54,411 bases of DNA from HRBIN01 sp038891515. Its GTDB lineage: Archaea > Thermoproteota > Nitrososphaeria_A > Caldarchaeales > Caldarchaeaceae. Where the stretch lies: NCBI GenBank assembly GCA_038891515.1, contig JAWAEB010000004.1:1-54411 (forward strand). Reading direction: 5' to 3'. Within the stretch, counting starts at the first letter, position 1; every line of letters begins with the position of its first letter. The notes under the pieces were generated by a model that worked only from the letters and a program-made list of their open reading frames with translations, ran no database searches and had not been told where the DNA came from. A program made the translations under genes and the position numbers. Positions 1 to 6,686 of the stretch are shown here, in pieces.

Positions 1-539
1 ATATAGGAAGAGCTCACCCTCCTTCCCACCATGCTTCTATCCACAGTCGCGCCAACCCTCAGGATGTCGCCTTTCTGAAGGGCCCTCCCATTATAGCCTC
101 CATACTTTCCCCAGAGGCATGTGGACTTGCTACCGAAGAATAGGGGAACATCAATTCCTCCTGCTATGGCCAGATAGGCTCTGAACCCCACATCTTTTGA
201 ATAGGAAAATCTAACTCTGTCGCCACGTCTGATAAGTATCGACTCCCACATAGGGGCGGGAGAGCCGTTAAGGGTTGGCTCGAGATTGGCACCGCATATG
301 GCTATCATTGTGTCGACTCCAAACTCACACTCGAAGAGTCCGCCTGCAATCTCGAGGGTGGCCTCGGTGGGTGGGTTGCCCACGAGAAGATTGGCGAGTC
401 TGTGAGATATGTGGTCAGCAGCCCCTGAGATGCATAACCCATATTTGTAGTATCCAATCCTGCCGGGCCAGTCCTCCACAATCGTCTGTATACCCGGTGC
501 ATGGATAGTGAGACTCCCATATTCCTTTGCCGGCATCAT
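1..539 (-). CDS. pxpC: PxpC/KipA-like biotin-dependent carboxyltransferase subunit, 3' end outside the window
   Basis: The reverse strand from an ATG at 539 (a second ATG at 536) stays open to the window edge, about 179 codons. It contains the carboxyltransferase A/B signature AGGIDVPLFFGSKST, typical of the KipA/PxpC family (5-oxoprolinase subunit C, urea-amidolyase-related). The start lies 9 nt after the stop of the PxpB-like gene, with GGTGG just ahead of it, so the two genes form an operon. In bacteria PxpB and PxpC with PxpA open 5-oxoproline to glutamate; here the true substrate is unknown because no PxpA is visible. The C-terminal part is cut by the window edge, not by a mutation. The family call is firm, the substrate is not. 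Confidence 0.88.
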   Translation of the reverse strand, partial: MMPAKEYGSLTIHAPGIQTIVEDWPGRIGYYKYGLCISGAADHISHRLANLLVGNPPTEATLEIAGGLFECEFGVDTMIAICGANLEPTLNGSPAPMWESILIRRGDRVRFSYSKDVGFRAYLAIAGGIDVPLFFGSKSTCLWGKYGGYNGRALQKGDILRVGATVDRSMVGRRVSSSY

Positions 540-548
540 CACCACCCT

Positions 549-1568
549 CTATGGTACTGGGACTGTTTTTTGGGCCTCCCTCTTACGTTTTTCAAACTCT
601 CTCACCTCCTCCTGCACGTCCTCTCTATTCACAAAGTTTATCCAGTCCCTAACCCTGAAACGTTCCTCCTTAATGTAATACCTGAAGCGCGGTGAATGCT
701 CTTCATGGACAGCCCTGTAAATGTCGAGAAGCTTCTCCTCAGGCACCTCCTGATATTTTATCCTGTCAGAATATTTGAGGAGATAGGGCGAGTCCCGATA
801 ATCTGGATGCGCTTGGGCAAGCTGGTAGACTGGCGCAGCCCTGCCCACCAGTTGGTACCCCCCGGGTGACTCTGTAGTGTAGATGTAGTAGCACTGTCCG
901 CCTGTTCCGAGAGCGCCTTCGGGTGTGTATGTCCTTGTGGGGTTGTATTTGGGGGCCTCGAGCGCGCATCTTGGGTCGATGGGAAGCTGGTAGTCACCAC
1001 CGGGGTAGAATAGCTGGTGTACGATGAGCCACTCGGTTCCTAGTATCTTCTCTTTCAGCTCATCTACTGAGAGACCGTTGTAGAGGGCAACGTATTTGAT
1101 GTTGTGCCCATCTATTATGTTGGGCGCATCTCTACGAATTATCTGGGCATAGTATTCGATGGCCTTCCGTGTTACACTGTCTTCAAAGGTGAGCGGGATT
1201 TGGAGGAGCCTAGACTTGAAGGTGAGCTCCGCCGGTGCCCCTACCTCCTCCTCGACTGACTTGAGCTCCTTTATCACGTCTCGGTAAGATGTCTTGGTTG
1301 GGTCATAGATAACGGTTAGGGTTCTGAATCCCTGCCCATACTCGATTACACCATCAATCTTCCTCGTCTCCAGCTTCTCCATGATTGTGAAGAGTCTGAA
1401 GGCGTCCATTAGGTCGAAGACCTGCTCCCTTCCATACTCAGCCATTAGATAGCCGTCGCCTGAGACCCGGTAGATTATTTCCTTCCTAACGCCCTTCTCT
1501 TCAGGCAGGACATCCACTATTGGACAATATCTACTTCCCTTACATAGTGAGGCTACTGCAGCGGACAT
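549..1568 (-). CDS. pxpB: PxpB/KipI-like carboxyltransferase subunit, enlarged
   Basis: 339 aa, longer than the roughly 220-aa bacterial PxpB. The C-terminal half carries the carboxyltransferase C/D core: YPGGDYQLP, then GTGGQCYYIY and SPGGYQLVGR, which match the 'GGQTGIYP...SPGGWQLIGRT' region of KipI/PxpB and urea carboxylase. An N-terminal section of about 110 residues and a charged C-terminal tail account for the extra length. The ATG at 1568 is preceded by a TATA-like TTTTATA about 25 nt upstream, suggesting a leaderless transcript that continues into the PxpC-like gene. Inferred role: one half of a two-subunit ATP- or biotin-linked amide/lactam hydrolase or carboxyltransferase. 5-Oxoprolinase activity is possible but not proven. 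Confidence 0.85.
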   Translation of the reverse strand: MSAAVASLCKGSRYCPIVDVLPEEKGVRKEIIYRVSGDGYLMAEYGREQVFDLMDAFRLFTIMEKLETRKIDGVIEYGQGFRTLTVIYDPTKTSYRDVIKELKSVEEEVGAPAELTFKSRLLQIPLTFEDSVTRKAIEYYAQIIRRDAPNIIDGHNIKYVALYNGLSVDELKEKILGTEWLIVHQLFYPGGDYQLPIDPRCALEAPKYNPTRTYTPEGALGTGGQCYYIYTTESPGGYQLVGRAAPVYQLAQAHPDYRDSPYLLKYSDRIKYQEVPEEKLLDIYRAVHEEHSPRFRYYIKEERFRVRDWINFVNREDVQEEVREFEKRKREAQKTVPVP

Positions 1569-1590
1569 GTATCCAGCCCGTATGGAATCC

Positions 1591-1597
1591 TATAAAA
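1591..1597 (-). promoter_or_regulatory. TATA box for the pxpB-pxpC unit
   Basis: On the reverse strand TTTTATA lies 22-28 nt before the ATG at 1568, the spacing expected for a leaderless archaeal transcript. It also lies between the 3' end of tRNA-Lys and the gene, so the protein operon has its own promoter. Confidence 0.5.
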
Positions 1598-1607
1598 CCT
1601 TTAAATG

Positions 1608-1711
1608 CGGGCCCAGGGGGAGTTGAACCCCCGACCTGCCGGTTAAGAGCCGGCCGATTAAGGAGTTTATCATTTGTATAAACTCTCTCTCCCTGGCTGA
1701 GCTATGGGCCC
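1608..1711 (-). tRNA. tRNA-Lys (anticodon CTT) with a non-canonical intron
   Basis: Cloverleaf on the reverse strand: acceptor GGGCCCA (1711-1705) pairs with 1609-1615; D-stem GCTC at 1702-1699; anticodon stem GCCGG/CCGGC around the loop CTCTTAA, giving anticodon CTT at 1647-1645; T-stem GGGGG with T-loop TTCAACT; discriminator G at 1608; CCA not encoded. About 30 nt at roughly 1686-1657 do not fit the mature tRNA. They form a perfect 8-bp hairpin (1685-1678 with 1670-1663, loop ACAAATG) and split the D-stem just before position 26. Removing them restores GAGC opposite GCTC. Introns at such sites are known from Thermoproteales and relatives and are cut by the splicing endonuclease at a bulge-helix-bulge. 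Exact intron edges are uncertain by a few nt. Confidence 0.93.
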
Positions 1712-1733
1712 AAAAGCCGCTCACGCACCATTC

Positions 1734-1741
1734 TATATATA
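1734..1741 (-). promoter_or_regulatory. TATA box of tRNA-Lys
   Basis: TATATATA sits 23-30 nt before the tRNA 5' end at 1711, the normal archaeal TATA distance. Confidence 0.7.
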
Positions 1742-1823
1742 GATTAAGGGATGATTAAAAAAGGAGAAAAGAGGAGAGGTTTGGCTGGCGGCTACCCGAC
1801 CAGAGAGCATCTGGGAGAACCAT

Positions 1824-1943
1824 ATGAAGCCGTGGCATTGGCTCTTAAATCGCTCGTTGACAGCGTTGGCCGCTCTATTACTCGGCCTTCATACGGTTCT
1901 TCTCCCCGCCATCAGGCCGGGCCACCAGCCAGTGAGTCCCTGA
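1824..1943 (+). CDS. possible 39-aa single-span membrane peptide
   Basis: An ATG preceded by GGGAG opens a 39-aa frame with a basic, aromatic start (MKPWHWLLNR), a hydrophobic stretch of about 17 residues (LTALAALLLGLHTVLLP), and a polar tail ending in TGA. It could be a small membrane peptide or the leftover N-terminus of a larger lost protein, since it sits in a gene-poor region next to another gene fragment. I know no family match. Confidence 0.25.
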   Translation: MKPWHWLLNRSLTALAALLLGLHTVLLPAIRPGHQPVSP

Positions 1944-1949
1944 TTGTCT

Positions 1950-2210
1950 TCATGTCTTCAGCATCTTGCGCGTCTCCTTAGCTTTAACTTGATGTTTTTG
2001 GTAGAAACTTATAACAAGGCTTTGCACCTCCCTTGTCATTTCATGATTGTAGCGTCCGTTGTTGGGCTTGTATAGTCCGGTGTAGCATATAATTTTACGA
2101 AGACCTCTGTTGAAATCAATACTCAGACAATATGTCTGCGAGAGCCGTCGCCACGTATAGACTTTGGTGGGAGAGTTTGAGTCCTTCGCGAGACATCCAC
2201 CGTTATTCCC
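1950..2210 (-). pseudogene. open 86-codon gene fragment without a start codon
   Basis: Reading the reverse strand from just after a TAA (2213-2211) to a TGA (1952-1950), the frame is open for 86 codons with a protein-like composition (segments KVYTWRRLSQTYCLSIDF and TGLYKPNNGRYNHEMTREV, a basic C-terminus ending KMLKT). No ATG, GTG or TTG lies in its first half, so it looks like the C-terminal end of a gene whose front part was lost or shifted into another frame. I do not recognise the family. It lies between tRNA-Lys and a solitary tRNA 5' half, which would suit debris of an integrated element. Confidence 0.3.
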
Positions 2211-2213
2211 TTA

Positions 2214-2786
2214 AGCAGTTATTTGCCTAGAGAGTGGTAGAGACACCATGCCTACACAAATACGGCTAGGGAAACATCAACTGGTTGACCGTTGAACGAC
2301 ATCGTTTAAAACCATCAAACATCGTCTGAAAACATCACACATCACCGTCTCCCTCCACACATCCGTCAGCCCAGTAGCCGTCCCAAGGCCTGTACCAGCC
2401 AAACCCCCCACCGCCCCATAATAATTTGGTTGTGGTGGTCACCGCTTAAGGTGGGATATGGGGACGGTGTTGCTGTCTTTGTCTTCCGGGTTTTTAGCCG
2501 CCTCTTGCTTCCCTCCCCTGTCGCGTCGGGGACTTACCTAGGGTCTTTGGGCGTGCAGCATCGGCCCGGCGGCGGAAACCCAGCTAGGAGAAACATCACT
2601 GGAACCACATAGCTACGTAGAGTCTTGGTATATACCGTCTGCAAAATCACCAAGATACAGTAATGGAGATGGATTTTGTTGTAAATGCAGGTCAACATAT
2701 AGAGAAAAAAATGTTCTACTTGGGGGGCGACATTAAGGAGAAAACCAAGAAGAAAAACAGGGATACGACATAATAAACATCGTTTA
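2214..2786. other. gene-poor intergenic stretch
   Basis: No convincing protein gene here; the frame at 2430-2612 lacks protein-like character. Visible items are the short 20-nt repeats at 2299-2358, a GC-rich patch at 2530-2600 where CCTAGGGT (about 2538-2546) can pair with ACCCAGCTAGG (about 2577-2588), and a G-run TTGGGGGGCG near 2720 echoed by TTGGGGGGCC at 2881. I tested it by eye against archaeal SRP RNA and RNase P RNA and could not match either one's conserved cores. Confidence 0.4.
2299..2358. repeat. three imperfect 20-nt tandem units
   Basis: Units begin at 2299 (ACATCGTTTAAAACCATCAA), 2319 (ACATCGTCTGAAAACATCAC) and 2339 (ACATCACCG...). The first two share about three quarters of their positions, the third only its head. 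The core AACATCGTTTA recurs at 2777-2787, directly abutting the tRNA 5' half. The spacing of about two helical turns would suit a protein-binding iteron, but this is only suggestive. Confidence 0.35.
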
Positions 2787-2819
2787 GCCGGCGGCTCTAC
2801 CTAGATGAGCTATGGGCCC
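2787..2819 (-). tRNA. isolated tRNA 5' half (split-tRNA half or integration scar)
   Basis: The reverse strand from 2819 reads GGGCCCA, TA, GCTC, a D-loop with GG, GAGC, then C and GCCGGCT: a complete acceptor 5' strand, D-arm and 5' anticodon stem. It is nearly the 5' half of the tRNA-Lys at 1711 (same first 14 nt, different D-loop). No T-arm or 3' acceptor strand follows; the sequence runs into TAAACGATGTTTA. An AAATTTATT box lies roughly 27 nt upstream. Either it is a separately transcribed tRNA half joined in trans, or a displaced 5' half left by an element that recombined into tRNA-Lys, or simply a pseudogene. The sequence cannot decide. Confidence 0.6.
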
Positions 2820-2911
2820 CGGTCTAGGACCCTCGAGTCATCGAATAAATTTCACTACATGATGGCCATATATACCTAATTTGGGGGGCCGCCTTGGGTT
2901 AAAGCTATTTT

Positions 2912-3967
2912 GTGGTGTTCCATGCTTTGGGCCGGTTGAAGGACGTAATTATAGTCTCGCCCACCAGTGGTGGCATGGGTGGTATTGGCCAGCACGTCAG
3001 GGCTCTGGCTGATAGGCTCTGTTCTGGAGGCTATAGGGTAGGTATCATCTCCTCGTCCAATACACCAATACTGAGGGTTAGGGGGTTGATGAACCCCTCC
3101 TTCGCCTTATCAGCACCTATCAAGGCACTTGGGACTAGATGCAGGGTTGTTCACGCCCACAGCATACCATCCACAACAGCCATGAAAACCGTGAGGGCAC
3201 GGCATAGGGTCCTCACCATACATGGATACTACTCGGAACAGGTAAGCCTCCTCCACGGAGGACTACTAGGACGCCTAGTCTCGTGGTTTGAGAAAAAGGC
3301 ATTAAGGTGGGCCGATGTGGTGACGGTGGTGTCGAGGGCGTCGGCCGAGGCCTACAGGCGCATGGGTTTTGACGTAAACTTCATACCCAACGCCGTAGAT
3401 TTGGAGAGCCTGCCCAAGGATGGGCTGAAAGTGGTCTCCCCACAAGTCTCCTACGTGGGCCGTCTGTCAAAGGAGAAGGGGCTTGACACGCTTCTCAAGG
3501 CAGCAGCCATTGCAAGGGATCTCAACTTCCTAATAGTGGGGTCCGGGCCATATGAGGAGGACCTGAAGAGTATGTCCGCCAACCTACACAACGTCAGGCT
3601 GGTGGGACAAGTCAGTCATGACGACGCCCTCAGGTATATAGCCGGCTCAGATGCCGTGGTTTTGCCGTCATATGCGGAGGGGCTCAGCACGGTTATTCTG
3701 GAGGCCATGGCTCTCCGGGTGCCGGTGGTGGCTACTGCGGTCGGCGGAAACACAGAGCTGATTGACGGAGGCGTCTCCGGACTTCTCGTAGAGCCGGGGA
3801 ATCCTGAGGACCTAGCCCAAGCCGTGACTAGGCTGGTCTATGATGCTAAGTTCGCTAGGTCCTTGGCCGATGTGGCATATCGGAGAGTGTGTAAAGAGTA
3901 TAGCTGGGACCATGTCTACCGTCAGTACCTTAAAGTCTATGGCTTCGATATGGTGGACGGGAGATGA
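2912..3967 (+). CDS. GT4-family glycosyltransferase
   Basis: 351 aa from the first GTG, GT-B fold. The N-terminal acceptor domain has the glycine-rich GGMGGIGQHV (residues 20-29). The C-terminal domain has YVGRLSKEKGLDTLL (181-195), the E-x7-E nucleotide-sugar motif (E256 in SYAEGLST, E264 in LEAMA) and PVVATAVGGN (271-280). It probably transfers a sugar from a nucleotide donor to a lipid or surface glycan. Start is uncertain: GTG 2912 or 2915, or TTG 2936 (MKDVIIVSP), which fits the family best. A TATATA at about 2867-2872 can drive it. Its stop overlaps the start of the next gene by 4 nt, so it is co-transcribed with the epimerase. Confidence 0.88.
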   Translation: MVFHALGRLKDVIIVSPTSGGMGGIGQHVRALADRLCSGGYRVGIISSSNTPILRVRGLMNPSFALSAPIKALGTRCRVVHAHSIPSTTAMKTVRARHRVLTIHGYYSEQVSLLHGGLLGRLVSWFEKKALRWADVVTVVSRASAEAYRRMGFDVNFIPNAVDLESLPKDGLKVVSPQVSYVGRLSKEKGLDTLLKAAAIARDLNFLIVGSGPYEEDLKSMSANLHNVRLVGQVSHDDALRYIAGSDAVVLPSYAEGLSTVILEAMALRVPVVATAVGGNTELIDGGVSGLLVEPGNPEDLAQAVTRLVYDAKFARSLADVAYRRVCKEYSWDHVYRQYLKVYGFDMVDGR

Positions 3968-4884
3968 GGCTGGCTGTAACAGGCGGCGCAGGCTACATTG
4001 GCTCGAGACTTGTCAATAGACTGGTGGAGGATGGACATGATGTGATAGTGATAGACAACCTATCAAGAGGTTCTTTAAAACCACTGGAGCCTCTCATCAA
4101 GAATAGGGTCATCACACTAAATAGGCATGACATAAGGGATGTCACGGCTCTGAGAGATGACCTGGGGGGGTGTGAGGCAGTGCTCCACTTGGCTGCGATA
4201 AGCAGGGTTCCTGAGGCTGAGGAGGACTTTAAGACCGCCTTTGAGGTGAACGTCAAGGGCACCGAGAATGTGTTGAAAATATCAGCCGAGCACGGTGTGG
4301 GCAAGGTGGTTTACGCTTCATCGGCAGCGGTTTACGGCAACCTGTCAAAGCCAGCATTAGAGTCAGACCAGCCGAACCCTATCGGTGTGTATGGGATGAC
4401 GAAGCTCTTGGCTGAGAGGCTGCTCGAGTCGTACAGCAGAGCTTACGGAATAAAATGCTTGGCTTTGAGAATCTTCAACGTATATGGTGGTGATGGAGGG
4501 TCTGGGGTGGTGAATGACTACCTGAAGTCAATCCTGTCTGGGCAGCCAATCAAGATCTATGGAGACGGTTCACAGGTTAGGGACTTTATCCACATAGACG
4601 ACGTGGTTAACGCTTTCGTAAAAGCTCTCAGCTACAGTGGGCCACCCGCCTTCGAAAGGTTTAACGTGGGTACCGGTCGGCCGACCAAGATACTGGAGCT
4701 GGCCCTAAAATTCTCCCGACTCTCCCAAAATCCGCCGAGCCACATAACTTTTCTCGACGCTAGGCCAGGCGACATAAGATACAGCGTAGCCGATGTAGGA
4801 CACGCCAAAAAAGTATTGGGCTTTGAGGCGGGGGTATCCATCGAGGGATGGATCTCATCAAGGCTTGCGGGAGGGGATTCCTAA
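3964..4884 (+). CDS. NAD-dependent nucleotide-sugar epimerase/dehydratase (extended SDR, GalE-like)
   Basis: 306 aa. Rossmann start TGGAGYIGS (6-14), acidic residue D31 after beta-2 fitting NAD binding, LHLAAISR (75-81), ASSAAVYG (118-125) and the catalytic pair Y143-x3-K147 (YGMTK). RDFIHIDDV and FNVGTGRP are extended-SDR features. This fits UDP-glucose/GlcNAc 4-epimerases or dTDP-sugar dehydratases; the exact sugar cannot be read. It overlaps the glycosyltransferase by 4 nt, pointing to supply of an activated sugar for the same glycan. The next gene begins directly after its stop. Confidence 0.88.
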   Translation: MRLAVTGGAGYIGSRLVNRLVEDGHDVIVIDNLSRGSLKPLEPLIKNRVITLNRHDIRDVTALRDDLGGCEAVLHLAAISRVPEAEEDFKTAFEVNVKGTENVLKISAEHGVGKVVYASSAAVYGNLSKPALESDQPNPIGVYGMTKLLAERLLESYSRAYGIKCLALRIFNVYGGDGGSGVVNDYLKSILSGQPIKIYGDGSQVRDFIHIDDVVNAFVKALSYSGPPAFERFNVGTGRPTKILELALKFSRLSQNPPSHITFLDARPGDIRYSVADVGHAKKVLGFEAGVSIEGWISSRLAGGDS

Positions 4885-5568
4885 ATGGTTTTAACCGCCA
4901 AGATCTTCGAGGTAAAGCAGCCCACCACTCTTGAGGAGATAGCCCTCAAGCTCGGCTCGGTGAAGCTCGTCGAGAACGAGAGATACGGCGACAAAGAATT
5001 CGAAATTCTCACGACTATAGGGGAGCTGAGCATGTTCAAAGATAGGCTGACTGGGATTCTCTCAAGGGATAAAGTGATTTTGGTCAATCAGAGGGGTGAC
5101 CTCATCCCCATTCTTAAAACTGTGATGGCTCCAATAGTGTTTTGGAGGGGTGGGGATAGGATTTTTCTATTGGTCCTCCAGAAAAAGCACTTTGCAAACT
5201 TCGTGGCGTCGTTTCTATCCCACCAGCTATTCCTAAACTATCGGAGCATAGTGGAGGCGAAGATAAGCCATGAGAGCCTGCAACGTTTTCATGAGAGAAA
5301 TCCTGAGGCCACTAAGGTCATCTATTTTGATAGTCTAGACTTTCCCGGTGTGGATAAGGTGGCCCTTTATGGCGAATCCCTCAGCACCACAAGCAAGTAT
5401 GAGGAGTATCTGAGCCATGGAAAGATATGGTATCTTGTCTTCTCGGTGAAGGGCTCCAATGCTGTCCTTGGTGTGAGTAGGAACTGCGTTGTGGTGGCAT
5501 TCTCCAAGATTGACGAGTCACGGTTCACCGAATATATACTGGAGAACGTTTATCCGCTCATATCCTAG
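4885..5568 (+). CDS. conserved-looking protein of unknown function, 227 aa
   Basis: The ATG follows the epimerase stop with no gap, so it belongs to the same transcript. The protein is soluble, without signal peptide or clear membrane span, and mixes alpha and beta segments (KVILVNQRGDLIPILKT, KIWYLVFSVKGS, CVVVAFSKI). No catalytic motif is evident and I do not recognise the family. Its stop overlaps by 4 nt the end of the convergent MscS-like gene. A role linked to the sugar genes is an inference from position only. Confidence 0.7.
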   Translation: MVLTAKIFEVKQPTTLEEIALKLGSVKLVENERYGDKEFEILTTIGELSMFKDRLTGILSRDKVILVNQRGDLIPILKTVMAPIVFWRGGDRIFLLVLQKKHFANFVASFLSHQLFLNYRSIVEAKISHESLQRFHERNPEATKVIYFDSLDFPGVDKVALYGESLSTTSKYEEYLSHGKIWYLVFSVKGSNAVLGVSRNCVVVAFSKIDESRFTEYILENVYPLIS

Positions 5569-6368
5569 ATATAGGCCTGCTGAGTGACGTCGGCGAGCTT
5601 GGCGTATATCCTCTCCATTATAACTGGGGCTAGCGACTCGGCCTTGGATGGGTTGGATAGGTAGAGGGTCAGCTGGAGCTCCACATTATCGCCATCCACA
5701 TCAGTGACGTGGACCTCCGCAGCCCTACCGGGAGCCAGTTCGCTCTTGGCTATATCTGTGCCGGTTTTGAGCATCACGATCTTCGCATCAGGTATCGAAA
5801 TCTTCCGCCCATCAACCCTAATTCTCAGACTTACAATTCCCGCCCCGGATTGAGAGAGGTTAACAATTCTTGAAGTGAGAAGAGTTGAGTGGGGGATAAG
5901 TATCTTCTGTAGTTGAGGTGTTGTGAGGAGTGCGTTGAATGTCCTTAGATTGACTACCTTAGCCATCAAACCATCTAGCCGTATATAGTCACCGACTCGG
6001 ATGGAACCGCTCAGCCTTAGAATATCCCCCGTGAACATCTCCATCAAAGGCCTATACATAATCGCCAGAACCACCAAGTATGTGGCGGTGACGATGTATA
6101 GACTACTACTATCCTGTGGTAGATCTGCAGCCACGACGGGAAATGAGGCGAGGGATGCAGCGGTCACAACCAGACGGAAGAGCCCACCAACCCTGCAGGA
6201 CACAACATCGAGTAGCGGTCCTATCAGGCCCCTGGTGACAGTCAGGGTGAGGATATAAACTAACAGGATGATGGCGAGGCTGGTTACTTCTTGTAGCATG
6301 GTTGTGGGGAGAGGCATAAATGAACTTTTCAGGGACCTCCTTTTAACCTGCATGCGGTGCTCTACCAA
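5565..6368 (-). CDS. MscS-family mechanosensitive channel-like protein
   Basis: Up to 267 aa. Hydrophobic spans near 28-48, 60-80 and 90-108 precede the MscS beta-domain signature: GDILRLSGSIRVGDYIRLDG, then VVNLRTFNALLTTP and KILIPHSTLL, as in 'IRVGDYV...G.V..I....T.L.T.....ILIPNS'. A C-terminal alpha/beta domain follows. Likely a membrane channel or sensor opened by membrane tension, smaller than E. coli MscS. The true start may be M18 (MPLPTTML), because the first 17 residues are very basic. It is convergent with the unknown gene at 4885 and lies 36 nt downstream of rpo12. Confidence 0.82.
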   Translation of the reverse strand: MVEHRMQVKRRSLKSSFMPLPTTMLQEVTSLAIILLVYILTLTVTRGLIGPLLDVVSCRVGGLFRLVVTAASLASFPVVAADLPQDSSSLYIVTATYLVVLAIMYRPLMEMFTGDILRLSGSIRVGDYIRLDGLMAKVVNLRTFNALLTTPQLQKILIPHSTLLTSRIVNLSQSGAGIVSLRIRVDGRKISIPDAKIVMLKTGTDIAKSELAPGRAAEVHVTDVDGDNVELQLTLYLSNPSKAESLAPVIMERIYAKLADVTQQAYI

Positions 6369-6404
6369 GATGTATGTCTTCAGGGATTATCAGGATACTT
6401 TCCG

Positions 6405-6617
6405 TCAGCCTCTGAAGAAATCTAGGTGTGGGTCTCTCCCAATCTCTGAAGTTTTTATCAGCTTGGCTGAGAGGGACTTGCCCTTCCTTATGACGTTAAA
6501 GCCGCATGATGGACATCTAGTCTCGCCGATCTTAGACATCTTCTCCCTCTCAAAGATCTGCCCGCATCTCACGCATTGGTAGAGTATTCGATGCTCGGCC
6601 TGCTTATCGACACCCAT
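6405..6617 (-). CDS. rpo12: DNA-directed RNA polymerase subunit Rpo12 (RpoP)
   Basis: 70 aa; the core YQCVRCGQIF...RCPSCGFNVI holds the CxxC/CxxC zinc ribbon of archaeal RpoP/eukaryotic Rpb12, followed by a basic strand. Family members are about 45-60 aa; this one has about 10 extra residues at each end. The subunit helps assemble Rpo3/Rpo10 with the large subunits and stabilises the open complex. ATG at 6617. It stands alone rather than beside a ribosomal L37Ae gene, as is usual elsewhere. Another small zinc-ribbon protein is possible but less likely. Confidence 0.8.
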   Translation of the reverse strand: MGVDKQAEHRILYQCVRCGQIFEREKMSKIGETRCPSCGFNVIRKGKSLSAKLIKTSEIGRDPHLDFFRG

Positions 6618-6686
6618 GTCCCAGCGTGTTTCTTACTCTAGACCATAAGATAAAGATGTGGCGATACGCCTAAATACGCAGCCCCC

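Noticed and set aside
2430..2612. 60-codon forward frame in the gene-poor region
   Set aside because: Composition is not protein-like, there is no ribosome site or TATA at a proper distance, and it crosses a GC-rich patch that may be structured RNA.
2330..2620. SRP RNA or RNase P RNA candidate
   Set aside because: GC-rich with a possible long-range pairing, but the conserved helix-8 and P4/CR motifs could not be found on either strand.
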